Shown here: positions 10,628-22,390 of the stretch, one piece after another
Position numbering within the stretch: the stretch's first letter is position 1
Layout of the letters: each line of letters opens with the position of its first letter
Source: Lophium mytilinum
Lineage: Eukaryota > Ascomycota > Dothideomycetes > Mytilinidiales > Mytilinidiaceae
Assembly: GCA_010093605.1 (NCBI GenBank)
Contig: MU004183.1
Span: 1,364,001 to 1,428,000, forward strand
Direction of reading: 5' to 3'
Length of the DNA stretch: 64,000 nucleotides
Program-made: the position numbers and the translations under genes
Notes under the pieces: generated by a model
Databases searched by the model: none
Seen by the model: the letters and a program-made list of their open reading frames with translations, nothing else
Told to the model about the DNA's origin: nothing

Positions 10628-12504
10628 ATGTTGGGGTGGATTCGTCGGTGCTGGCAATCTGGGTCGAGGAGGAAGACACAGGCTACTCCTCCCGTCAGTG
10701 CGCGTGGTGGCATCAAGAGCAATGGAAGCATTAGCCGCAAGCTTACAATCGTTCAGAACTCGTCTTCGCTGGACAAAACCGATGATAATGCCAAACGTGA
10801 GCACCACGAAGACCCCTGGTGCGAAACAGAGCTCACAATGAAGCAGGTGATCCATACCAGTACACCGCTGGCCATTGGCTCAGCCGGGATGAAGTGCAAC
10901 ACCAGGCGCGTCTTATTAACTTCGACTTTCCGAAACTATGCGAGATGGCCGTAGCTTCATGTCCTGGTGCCAGCAAGGTAGTCCAGTGGGAAAAAGCGGA
11001 GGGCCTCTTCAACAGGGCCTTCATCATGCACCTCGACAACGACAAGAAAGTTGTCGCTCGTATACCTTTCCGCGTTGTCGGTCCAAAACGATTGACAACT
11101 AATTCAGAAGTTGCGACGATACGTTATAGTGAGTATCATGCTGCTGCTGTGTTAATCGTAGCTAACAACGCTTGTAGTTCAGGCTTCTACAAAGATCCCT
11201 ATCCCCAAGATCCTCGATTGGAGCGATGACGACAGCAATCCCACTGGCACTGAGTACATCATTATGGAACATGCCCCGGGCGTTCCATTGATCAAGAAAT
11301 GGCCATTCATGAGTCCTCACCAGCACGCGTCCTGCGTCAAAAACCTCGCACAGATGATAGTCGACATGGCGAGGCTGCAGTTCCCCTCATTCGGGAGCCT
11401 GTACTTCTCAGATGCTCCAATTGATCACCAGCATAGGATCAAGTTAAGAGATGGCTTCTGTATAGGCCCCCACTGCGGTCGGAGCTATTGGGATTGCAAT
11501 GTTGGAGAAGAGAGGTTCTATGAGGAGAGGCCTGCCAATCGAGGGCCATGTAAGTACCACGCAGCAACGCGCTTGGAAATACTGACGTTCTCGCAGGGGC
11601 TGATCTGGACGCTTTTTCCACTGGTCTGATCGATGCAGGGTTTTCCCGAATTCCAAAAGCTGATCCAAACGGAGCCGCCCTTCCGTATCGCGGCTCCGTG
11701 CAAGAGCATCTGCGCCTACTGGGCCTCAGTGAAGAGGTTCTAAAGGTACTGATTAAAACAACAACCATTCAAGATGTAGCGGCACCAACCCTGATCCATC
11801 CAGACTTCCACAGCAGGAACGTGTTTGTTTCAGATGAAGACCCGACCTCGATCACCGCCATCATCGACTGGCAATCCGCGAGCATCGAACCCAATTTCGT
11901 CTACGCCGACCAGAGACCGGATTTTGCTTATCGCCCAGCTGCTCTCTTGAAAAAAGACGATACATTTCAGGGCGTTGAAGAAGATATCCTCGAGAACACC
12001 GCAGACGAGGTCGCCCGAGAAATGGTCGAGAAGGACGTCTCGAGATGCATTAAGATCTTCGAGGTGATGTTGGTCAAAGTCCCGAAAGTCCATGCGTCGC
12101 GCGTGATGGATGAGGCCCTTCTCCGGGTCTTTCGATACTGCGACGGGGGATGGGTGTATAGCGCAGCGGCTTTGCGACAGGAACTCATCGAGCTCTCCAA
12201 GCGCTGGAAAGAGCTCGGGCTACCGAACGAGTGTCCGTATCAGCCTACTCCCGAGGAGCTCGCTGAGCATGAGAAGGAGTATGAGGATTTTGAATCGCGG
12301 CAAAGCCTCGTAACGGCGTGTGAGAGTTATTTGGCGGCGACCCATGATGGCTGGGTTTCTGCTCAGGATTGGGAGATGGCGGAAGGTAGGCACAAGGAGA
12401 TGTATGAGATGTGGATTGAGGGGAGTAAGGGGAATGCTGAGGACGAGGAGAAAGCCAGATTGCTGTGGCCGTTCCCTCCTGATGCTGAGCGGAACGGAAG
12501 TTAA
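10628..12504 (+). CDS. AIM9/APH-like kinase-fold protein, 576 aa
   Basis: Second member of the AIM9-like phosphotransferase family in this window. Four exons: 10628-10796, 10847-11128, 11178-11549 and 11597-12504. The three introns are 50, 49 and 47 nt, all GT..AG. Frames close exactly at every junction, and the joins recreate family blocks (YTAGHWLSRDEVQHQARLI, EGLFNRAFIMHLDNDKKVVA, EYIIMEHAPGVPLIKKW, NRGPW-ADLDAF). The catalytic-loop region reads HPDFHSRNVFV and is followed by AIIDWQS. The N-terminus MLGWIRRCWQSGSRRK is basic and lacks acidic residues, consistent with a mitochondrial presequence. The C-terminal 180 residues are charged and helical. Convergent with the MaoC gene, 166 bp between stop codons. 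Only moderately similar to the gene at 1-1459, so not a recent duplicate. Confidence 0.87.
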
Positions 12505-12670
12505 CAGTGTTGCACTAATACCTCTTATGATTGTTGGGAACAATCCTATATAACTTATCAGTAGGACGTAAGACAAAGCCCACTCAGCAAAACTAGACAC
12601 CTCTACTGTAAATGTTTCGCAGGCTAGGAAACTATACTTCTACACACAAGACTCATCAGGTTGTCCGTAT

Positions 12671-13944
12671 CTACAATTTACTCTGCGCCCCCTTCCCACT
12701 CACATTCCTCACAATCGCCCTCCCATTACTCAAACACACCTTCCCGCCCTCCACCCGCGTCACAAACCGAACCTCCTTCCACCCCCTCTCCCCCTCGCCC
12801 TCACCCACCACATTGCTCTCCCCAACCGCATCCCCAATCACCCACATCTCCACCACCAGCTTATCCCCCGGCTTAACAGGGCTCGCGAAGCGCGCCTGGA
12901 ACTCGCGGATATTCGCCGGGTCGCTGCCGCCGAAGGCCTGCAGCACGGCGTGGGCGGTGACGTTCCAGGAGAAGAGGCCGTGGATGATTGGGCCGCCGAA
13001 GCCCATTTTGCGGCCGGGTTCCGGGGTCGCGTGGAGCGGGTTGTAGTCGCCGTTGAGGCGGTAGAGGAGGGCGGTTTCTTGCGTGGTTTGCGTGATGGAG
13101 GTGGCGTCGGGTTTCTTGCCCGCGGGGGGAGGGTAGCTGACGGTTTTGGGGCCTGGAGGGGGATGATCGGGTTAGCAGGATGTTTCTTGATGGATATAGG
13201 AGAGGCGTTGAGCTTTCCCCAGTCTTCTTTCTGGCGTTTTCTCCGTCTTTGTCTCGTTCTCTTTGTCTTTTCTCGATTTGGAATGGAGGAGGATATATTC
13301 TAATGAATAGGAGATGCCAAAACTCACCCTTCGGCCCACCCCACCCCCCTGCGCCCACGTAAAACCCGCTCCCCACGGCTCTTGAATACACCTCCCCGCT
13401 GTTTTTCTCTACAAGCAGCTGCTCCGTCTCCACTACCGTCCCCGGCTTGCCCTTGTCATATACACCTAGCACTTTACTCCGGATCTCGAACGTCTTCCCC
13501 TCGGAGCTCGCCGGCAGCGGCTTCAGGAACTGCATCTTGCGCTCGCCGTCGAGCACGTTGCGCGTGTCCAGCTTCGGGACGCCGGCGATGGGGACGGCGT
13601 TAGAGCGGGCGTAGAAGTCGATGACGTCGGCGTCGGTGTGCTTAAAGGGGAGGAGGATGGGGTAGGTTGGGAAGGGGGCGAAGGAGGGGTGGAGTTCCTG
13701 GGATGGATGTCAGTTAAGGGGGTTTTTGATTGCTGGTGCAAGACTTTGGGGTTTGGAGTAGAGAATGGAAGTGTTGGGATAAGAAAGATTGGGGAGGCTG
13801 AAGTAATAGCATGGACAAACGTACATATAGGAAGTGTAGTTCGTCGGCTGTACACCCAATGCTCGCTGCGAAAAGCAGCACGTCGCGCTTCAGCCATGTC
13901 ACCTCGAAGGTTGGGTACTCGAAACCGACGCCTGGACCGCTCAT
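12671..13944 (-). CDS. Peroxisomal MaoC-like (R)-enoyl-CoA hydratase 2
   Basis: Double hot-dog hydratase of the MaoC type, which hydrates trans-2-enoyl-CoA to (R)-3-hydroxyacyl-CoA in fungal peroxisomal beta-oxidation. Exons are 13944-13825, 13697-13328 and 13152-12671, giving 323 aa; introns are 127 and 175 nt. The hydratase signature is clear in exon 3: LLYRLNGDYNPLHATPEPG, containing the catalytic Asp/His pair D-x4-H, then GFGGPIIHGLFSW. The first half is the non-catalytic hot-dog domain. The protein ends in SKL, a textbook type-1 peroxisomal targeting signal. Length is typical for stand-alone hydratase-2 enzymes; the reductase half found in Fox2-type multifunctional proteins is absent. 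Confidence 0.9.
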
Positions 13945-15376
13945 TTTTGCGACGAAGACACAATAAGACAAATCAAAGGGCTGAGCGTTGTAGATTTACA
14001 GTATACGAACTTCAAGAAGCGTGAGTAAAGGAGTAAATGTAGAGAGATTGAAGAAAGAAGCACGAATTGCGGGGAAACATGATCCGGGGGTGGGCTTGAA
14101 CGTAAGCTCTCAATCTTCGCCGAGGGATGCCTGTTGCCGAGGTCGCATCGTCGACGTCGTGATGGAGACCGCTGAGGACCGGCTGTTGTGTTAATGGGCC
14201 TAGGTAGAATATCAATTGCGTGCTTCGATTTCAGAGCTACTAAATGAGTATAGGGAGCAGCTGTAGTCGATCGAAAATGAGGAGCTGCCCAAGCTGTAGC
14301 TAGACACGTGCTGGAGTACAAGCTCAAGAGATCGGCTGTTCCGGATATGGAAATCCCGACTTCTTCTCCGCATCTTCGTATGATCTTGATGTCGAGACAT
14401 CACCCCATGGGTTGGATTTGAGAATACGATGGCATGAATCCGGTCACAGTCACAACTCTGACGCATATCAATCGTCATGATTGAATTCATTGTTGCACAA
14501 CTCCCCAAGTAATGGAGACGAACGTTCGTAAACTGGTGACCTGCAGCAACAAGCAAGACGCAGCAAAATATGGCGTTTCAAGACCGTATATACAGAGTCT
14601 CCTCCGCTAATTGAGGCCCCCACTATCCCCACCCCATTCGAAACTCCATTCAATTAAACGTAACGACATTCGTTCGGTTCGTTTCGTGATGTGTATATAG
14701 TAAATGCCAATGCAAGCCACCAGACCAAAAGAAAAGAGGGAAAAAGCAAGGCGCACCATGTTGGTTGGGAGCAAAAAGGAAATTGTCATGCATCCGACGA
14801 CCCGTCCACGCAATGCAAGTGCAAGCAAAGCAAGAAAGAGAGAAAGAAAGTGAAACCCAAGAACGCCATCACCACGGACCAGCGTACGATGACGTAGTCA
14901 ACCTTCACCGGAAACCCAAACTGGAAGTGTGCTGACTGATTCGTTTGTGCTCGCAGAAAACGATCTGAACAGCGAGTGGATGCTCGTGGATGCTCGTGGA
15001 TGCTCTCGTAATGCAACAGCGGAAGCCGTTCGACCACTTGGCAACAAACCGGGGGTCAAAATTTACACCCTTTTCGGTTCCGCAACATGGGGCTATCCGG
15101 TGTAGTAGCTTCGAAAGTAGATTGGAAGCTTTCCTATCATTATCGCCGCTCCCATTTCCTAGTTCCGAGAATGCTTCAATAGCTATGACCATGGGGTATC
15201 CAGGGAGAAAATTCAAACTTAATGAAAGCCCCTCGGTGTTGAGGAACGAATTTATTCGCGCCATCAAAACGAGTCAAATTCCCGGAAAACTTTTGTAGGC
15301 GTGATAACGCCGCTATTACGACGGAGGAAGCGAATGAAGCGCGTAAATAGCCACACAGAATACAAGTATGTACTCA
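13945..15376. other. Intergenic, MaoC gene to SCH9
   Basis: About 1.4 kb with no supported gene. It contains a purine-rich stretch near 14825-14850 (GAAAG repeats) and three perfect tandem copies of the 10-mer GTGGATGCTC at 14976-15005. Open frames here have no recognisable features. Confidence 0.45.
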
Positions 15377-18105
15377 TTAGACATCGAAATTTCCGTGATT
15401 GAAAATGGTTTCGTCATGATCGCTGCTTGGAATGATGCCGCTCATCCGGTCCCCTTTGCTGAACGACTTCTCCCAGTCAGCGTCCTCGTCATTTTCGTCT
15501 TCGTCCATGCGTTCGAGCTCGTGATCGCGGCTGCGGAACTGCTGATCCATAGTACTTTCATCGACAAATGTAAAGCCGGCAAAGTTGGCTTGCATTGTTG
15601 GCGAAAGAGGAGTGGAAGCGGGGTTGATTCCGGAGGCAAGTGCCGCAGCGCGGGCGTTTAGAGAGCCATTGCCGTTCAGAGCATTAGTAAACTCGGGGTC
15701 GAAGTTGGATACGTCAAGTTCCGATTTGAGTTTCGGCTTGAACGGGGGAACTACGTTCTTCTTGGTAAGCGCATCCCAGTCGATGTCGGCGAAAAACGGA
15801 TGCGCTTTGAGTTCCTCCGCATCACGAGTTGCGCCCAGCCGATGCTTCGGGTTGCGGTTGAGAAGACCCTTGACGAAGTTCCTGCCCTCGGTGCTGAGTG
15901 CGTCTCTTGGGAATCTAACTTTGCCAAAGGCGATGTTCTTGTACATCTGTTGCGTGTCTTCGGCGTAGAATGGGCTCCAGCCGCAGCACATCTCAAACAC
16001 CAACACGCCGAGAGACCAGAAATCGACCATTTTTGTGTATCCATGCTCATCGAGCAAGACCTCTGGGGCGAGGTATTCCGTAGTGCCACAGAAAGTGTTG
16101 GTAGTCGCATTTTCGCCGAGATTTGCTTTTGAGAGACCAAAGTCGCAGAGAGCGATATGGCCCTTGGCGTCTAATAGGATGTTCTCCGGTTTGAGATCGC
16201 GGTAAACGATGTTGTGATTGTGGAGATGCTGGAGAGCTAGAATGAGTTCTGCGATATAAAACTTGGCGCGCGCCTCGTGGAAACGTCCCTCTTTCTGGAG
16301 ATGCCAGAAGAGCTCGCCGCCTGACATGTAATCCGTCACAAGGTACAGATCCGTAGGTGTTTGGAAAGAGAACTTCAATCCTACGATGAACGGTGACTCG
16401 GTCATGGCGGTTCGGACCAGAATATTTCGTTCACCCAGAGTATGTGCGACCTCCTTCTTCTGCACGATGACCTTCTTGGAGAGAACCTTCATGGCATATA
16501 TGCGTCGTGTGTCCCGCTTTCGTACTTGGAAAACTTGGCCGAAAGTGCCCTTGCCGATCAGTTTGAGGATTTCGAAATCTTCTGGTCCGTAGTGCTTCTT
16601 GTCGGTCTTGTGGAAGTTGATTCGAAGGTGAATCTCGCCCGAGACATAGTCTTCTTCGCCTTCTCGTGGCTCAAGTGTGAACCATCCGTCGTACGGGTGC
16701 TCGTACTCCACTAGGTTTGGGCAGAACCTAATGTGACCAAGGAAAGCTTCTCCGTTACTGCGGTCGTAGACAGATATGTCAATCTCAGAGTGATCACCAA
16801 CAACATCGCTGTTATAATTAGTATCCGTTAGCTGAATGTTCCAAGGCGAACTTACAATATTGTGTCATGCTCCCACTTTGGATCAGTGGTCTCCTGAAGC
16901 CCGCCGTTTTCCTTTGGATCGGAGCTGGTTCCGCTATTGCTGCTCTGCCTGCTCCTCATAGGTATCGCCATGGGCCTACCCATGTCACTGTCGGTACGCT
17001 TAATGGCAACTCCACCTAGTGTATTATTCTTCTTGGATGGCCCATCTCTCCGCGGACCCTCCGATATATACTCGGCCCACTGGAACTGACACACGACATA
17101 AGGATCCACGCTAGGTCGCAAGCCTCGCCCTTCAGAAATCGAGACGGAAAGCTTTCCTTTTGGCGGCCCGACAGCTGCAGCGTTCCGTTCCTTCGGTTTG
17201 GCCTTGGCCTTGGCTGCCGATTGCGGAGGTTGGGACAGGCTTGAAGGAGTAGAGACCTTTCCTTCTTGCGAACGTGTTCTCGGGGTTTGTGGAGGGGTAG
17301 CCTGATTGCGCCGCGGCGAATCCTCGCCATCAGTTAGCTTCGTGACTCTTCCATTCGGCTTTGAAACCGACGAACGCCGTGAAGCGGGACGCGATGCAGA
17401 AAGTGAAGCAACGATGGGGCTGGAGGGGGTGGTCGAGGGCAAGCAGCAGGCAGGGTTCGAAATGTGTGCAGTAGGAAGAGGCAGTGTCGTGACGATGGTT
17501 GAGAGGGGGCTGGCAACTGCAAAGGTATGTCTGCGGGATCTGGGGAGGGGGGAGTCTGTGCCAGTCGAGCTCTGTGTCGAAGACACAACAGCAGGAGAGG
17601 CAGCGACAGAGGAGAGAGGGTGCTCGTCTTTGCTGCCTTTGCGCATTGAAGACGAAGAGGAGGTCGGAGGGGTCGGGTAGGAGAAGGAGATGTGGTGGCT
17701 GGAGGGCTGCTGCGGGAGGGCGTTGTCCAAGCGCTCGTGAGGAAGCAGTGGCGGAGATTCGTCATCGCCGCTCAGAGCTCCCGACGGCGAACATGGCGCC
17801 GTCGGCAGGGCATTACTCCCTCCAGTACGGTCCTCCTGATGCTCCTGCCGGGTGGCACCAGCTTGTGCTCCCTCTGGACGGGGGGTGGGCAGTGCGGGGG
17901 AGGGGCTGTCGACAGATTGCACACGGGGACGTAGAGAATCACGAACCTGACCAAAGTAACTGTGAAGTATGCCTGGCAGTCGTTTGTCGGTCAAGTCCGG
18001 GCGCGGTGTAGCTGCACCAGGGGGTGTTGAGCCGTTGGAGCCGATCTGGTCGTTCGGTTCATCGTCGTTCGCTCTACGCGGGGCCAGGAAGTTAGCAAAA
18101 ACCAT
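15377..18105 (-). CDS. SCH9: AGC protein kinase Sch9 (C2 domain plus kinase), TORC1 effector
   Basis: Sch9-type serine/threonine kinase linking TORC1 and nutrients to growth and longevity. Exons are 18105-16856 and 16808-15377 (893 aa); the 47-nt intron is GTAAGT..CAG with a TACTAAT branch. Residues 1-310 are Ser/Pro-rich and disordered. A C2 domain starts near 318 (GKLSVSISEGRGLRP...DPYVVCQFQW) and is completed across the intron (EIDISVYDRSNGEAFLGHI). The kinase domain starts near 490: IGKGTFGQV, AMKVLSKK, YRDLKPENILLD, DFG, activation loop TFCGTTEYLAPE near 654, then turn-motif region and hydrophobic motif FAGFTF near 826. All catalytic and regulatory sites are present. The start is uncertain. 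The frame is open to 18252, and an upstream exon ATG 18408-18353 with donor GTAAGC could splice in frame to about 18276. Confidence 0.92.
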
Positions 18106-19948
18106 GTCGAGGAAGAGCGCGAGAGGAGAGGCGCATGAGGCTGCGGGCGAGGGAGAGGCGGCCAGGGCATCTATTTCAAGCCGTGTGTAACGGTAGAATC
18201 GGATGACCCTCGTAAGTGCAGACTGCGATTGAGATTTCGGCGAGTCGGCCACAAGCGAACATGGTGGGCAGTCTCTGCAGCTGGATCCCCTCTCACCTCT
18301 CTCCGCGCCTTGCAGCCGGAAGGGAGCATAGGAAAAGAAGACGCAGGCTTACCGGGAGGACAGGTGCTGGCGCAGCAGGTCGCTGGGAGGCCCGCCGTGA
18401 GCCGTCATGGCGAAGGAGGCACCAAGCCAGTACGTGGGCAGCAGGCGAGGAGCTGCAGCGGCGGCAAAGTGCGCGGAATTGGTCGACGAGACGCAGGTGT
18501 TGGTGGTCGTGGTGCTGCGCAGGCGGATGAGCGAGGGCCGTCCGTCGCGCGCAAGAGTGAAGCTGGGGCGCGCGCGGTGGGTGGAGTCGAGGGTCGAGGT
18601 CGAGGTGTTGGTGGAGGAAATGGCGGGCATAGAGCCTGGTGGTATCGTCATGCTCGCTCAGGGCTCGGCTTGCCAGGCTTGCCTCCCCAAGGGCCGATTA
18701 TGCTGCCGACTATGCTCAACGCTGGCCGCTCGATTGGCTGCGGGCTGCGCGCAGTTAGTGCAGAGTTTGATGCGCCCGCAGAGGATTCAGTCCGGGCTCC
18801 TGGGCGACACAATCGGCTACCGCGATGCTTGAAACTGCCCGTTCTTCGGCGCCAGGGTGAGGTTGCAGGCAAACACCGGGGCGGAGGGCGCGTTCCCAGC
18901 TGGAGACAGCACCGTCGTGAGTCGTGAAATCAGGTAGGGCTGGGAGAGTGAGGCAGCAGACGTGCAGCAGGCGAGGCAAACTGACTGACAAGACGCAACT
19001 GAGGTCCGCCGGGTCTACGAAGGTATCATCTGCTCGCCGGCTTCACCGCTTCGCAACCGCTCGCTGCCTGACCATGATCTCCCGCTCAATTCCCGTCGAT
19101 GCCCTCCCTCTCACCCGTGGTCCAGCCTTGCTGCTGCGCTCTACGCGGCTGTCACGAGTGAGGCCCAGCCGTCTGCCCCAGGCTGTTCCCTTGGGCCGCC
19201 GCGGAGGTGTTTTAAGGGTCCTAGGCTGTTTCCCGCCGCCCTTATACCTTGATATTGGTGTGATCCCAACTCCATCACCATGCCGCCATTTAGAGAGCCG
19301 GTTCGGCAGCCGTCATGCTGCGAGTGCTCCGGCCGTCATCGGCCAACTCGCTCTGCTGATCCGTGATGCAGAGCTGAGTGAGCCTTGGTCGCACAGAGCG
19401 GTATATAGGGCGCTCTGGGTGAATGCTCTGGCCAACGGGGCACTCGCGACCGTCACGGCGGTGCATCGAGATCGATCCAGGCTGCTGGGAGGGCATGAAG
19501 ACGACATGGCTAGGCCCCAAACGAGGCAGAGCATCGCCAGACCAATCTGCATTCCGCCGCTTCGAGGCTGACAGCTGACAAGCAGTGCAACATCAAGAGT
19601 GCCGTCGATTCTATTCCTGCTCCGTGCCAATAGTGAATACACATCGGAGTCGTGTGCTCAACACTTGCCTGCCTGGGTAAGCCGTACTCTGCTGACATGT
19701 GACAGATGCACAGTACTGTGTATAGTGCGCCACGTGACAGCGACTGCTCCGTATCGACTCATTCCTTCTGCATTCGGCCTAGCTATCTACGAAGCTGCCT
19801 TTTTAGCCAGGCCCGGATGACTAAGCAAGGCGCCGCCTAAACCGCGGCTACATCGCTCCAACTTCACCTCTGTGCCCTGCGCGTTCTTGAGCTCAACCGC
19901 GTGTGTCAAAAGATCAAACGAAACCCTCCATCATCCCCACCACGCACC
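18106..19948. other. Divergent promoter region, SCH9 and RSC7
   Basis: About 1.8 kb, GC-rich, between two divergently transcribed genes. On the SCH9 side there are several upstream ATGs, including a 28-residue frame at 18262-18176 that ends 70 nt before the ATG at 18105, and a possible first coding exon at 18408-18353. No independent gene is supported; open frames on both strands lack conserved motifs. Confidence 0.45.
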
Positions 19949-21591
19949 ATGGCACCCCGCGGCCGCCCTCGCATCCGCCGCAGCACCCCCGTGCGCACCC
20001 CGACCCCCGCGCAACAGACCGACGATGAGGAGATGGCCGACGCCGCCGAATCGCGCGCCGAAACTCCTGCGCAACCAGACGAGGGCGACAACTCCGCACA
20101 GGACTCCGATGCAGCTCCCGCCGCGTCAGAACCCTCTTCACCTCCAGTTGTGCAACAATTCCCGCGCAAACGCCGCCTAGGCCGTCCGCCCAAGAACAAG
20201 CCCCCCGGATGGGATCTTGGCCTGGAAGATGCCAATGACCAAGGCTCCGAGGGCGGCACACCCCAGAAGCGGCGGCGTGGTCGCCCCTCCACCGGTGGAT
20301 TCAGAGGCAGGCCCAGAGGAGGCCCGTCGCACACTACGCGCGTGCCAATTGACAAGGAGGGAAATATGATGGACGTTGTCGACGATGAGGTTTCGCTACC
20401 TGAAGATGCTGAGGGAGAGGCCAAGGTCGACAAGATGGGAAACCTGCAAGGAGGCCGTGACTACCGCGTCCGAGTATTCACCATCACCGGCCGAGGGGAT
20501 CGTCTGTACATGCTGTCAACCGAACCAGCGCGATGTACCGGTTTCCGGGACAGCTATCTCTTCTTCACCAAACACATGCAGCTCTACAAGATTATAATAG
20601 ACGAGGCGGAGAAGCACGATCTGATAGCCCGCGAGATTATTCCACATTCTTACAAAGGTCGCGCCATTGGTGTTGTCACGGCTCGCTCCGTCTTTAGAGA
20701 GTTTGGCGCGCGCATCATCATTGGCGGCAAGAGAATCACAGACGACTACTATGTCACCGCTGCTCGGACCAGAGGGGATGTTGAGGGAGAGCTCGCAGAC
20801 CCAAACGATGTGCTGCCAGCCCCTGGTGAGCCTTACAACAAGAACCAATATGTTGCATGGCATGGCGCAAGTAGCGTTTACCACACCGGAGTCCCTAGTG
20901 TGCCCACAGCAATGGGGAAAGTCGTCCCTGGAAAGCGCAAGGTTAACATAACGTCGGCTAATTGGCAGTTCGAACATGCACGCTCTTCTAGGTAGGTAGT
21001 ATGCGATCGTTTGGCACCCTTGCATGCTAACATAACAACAGTCGCTTCAACTCTACACTCGCCGCCGCCAGACGCACAAACGTAGACGGTGTGTACGATG
21101 CTCACACGAATGCCATGTTCTATCCCGGCATCACACAACCAACTCATGCGAAATGGGAGGAGATCACAGCAACGCCATCAGCAGCATCTGAGCAGCATCT
21201 GAATGGCCATCTCACCAACGGAGTGGCAGAGCTCACAAACGGCGTTCACGAAGTCAGCCTGGAGAAGTCCCTCGAGACGAAGAGCGGTACCATTTTCACT
21301 TCTGTGCCACCTATTGTATCACGCAACTACCTAGTTGTAGATACATATCTTACTTCGGCTCCTGTGACCGGCTTGGGTATTCCTGGACCAGATGGCGCCT
21401 ACTACGACACCGGCGTCAATGGCTTGCCCGACGTCAGCGAAGATATGCTGGCCGAATTGCCCCCGGAATGCCGACAGGCCCTTGCGGTGGCGCATCGAAG
21501 CGAGAAGGAGTGGAAGAGCCAGTTCAATACTGAGGTACTCGATGGCCACAGGGCAAAGTTGAAGATTGGCTTTACTGGAGTTCCAGTTTGA
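19949..21591 (+). CDS. RSC7: RSC chromatin-remodelling complex subunit Rsc7 (Npl6/Swp82 family)
   Basis: Exons are 19949-20991 and 21042-21591 (530 aa), with a 50-nt intron (GTAGGT..CAG). The N-terminal 130 residues hold three AT-hook-like motifs (RGRPRIRR, RLGRPPKNK, RRGRPSTGG) amid acidic stretches, as expected for minor-groove DNA binding. The central block is the conserved Rsc7/Swp82 domain: GGRDYRVRVFTITGRGDRLY, EPARCTGFRDSYLFFTKHM, DLIAREIIPHSYKGRAIGVV, then the ARSVFREFGARIIIGGKRI segment. After the intron it continues FNSTLAAARR and GVYDAHTNAMFYPG. In yeast the protein is a subunit of RSC (and its paralogue of SWI/SNF), which slides nucleosomes at promoters. Divergent from SCH9. Confidence 0.87.
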
Positions 21592-22390
21592 ACAGCATTT
21601 TCAAACATTCTTAATCACTATCAAATGCTTGCTACCCAAAGGAGTTTTCGGAAGCTTATCCCCCTTGGCGTTTATGGCTATGGATCAACGATTGCCGACC
21701 TCTTTAGATAGGTACCCGGACGGTGGCGATGCTTCAAAGATCGACATGTAACATCATGGAGGCAAGGTTTTGGCATCGAAATTACGCGCGATTCGAATTA
21801 TTCAGCTCATTCGGCAGCATTTCGATGATCAAGTCGGCTTCGAGTCTCAAATGAGATAATCAAAATTCGACACTGACCTCAAAGTTTGCAAGCGTGATCA
21901 TTCATTACTAGATAAGATAACAGCACAGTTAGAAGACATCTTGCTACCTTTGATATTGCCGAGACCGCTAGCTTCTTTGTTCCTTATTGGCGGGTAGCTT
22001 TGTAAAGGTACAGCCTACAAAGGGATTTTCTTTCTTTTATCCGATTCGCGAAGCCGTAAATTTCTGATGACATGCTTTGTGGCGTCTTCCACTACCCTTC
22101 TAGAAGTTTGCATGATGCCTCGTGGCTGGATTCCTCAAGTGCGGCTCATGGAGCACAAAGGAAACGTGCGGGTGGCTGGCGGCGCATCACGTTGTGTTGG
22201 CCACCAATCTTAGTTGATCGCTCACAGCTATGAACAAAGGAAAATATCCACTACGAGATTTGGCAATTGTCCAGGTCAGTTGTGAAGCAACCAGTAAAAC
22301 TACCCGGTATTCTGGGAAGGTTTCGCAACCGCTCCGACTCCTCCAATACGGTTGAAACTTCAAGTTACCGAAAACGACAACATCGTCAAC
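21592..22390. other. Intergenic, RSC7 to receptor-like gene
   Basis: About 800 bp, more AT-rich than flanking genes. I see no gene, RNA or repeat in it. Confidence 0.45.

Noticed and set aside
18106-18252. Extending SCH9 to the GTG at 18252
   Set aside because: GTG is not a normal fungal start codon; the frame is open there by chance or through an upstream exon.
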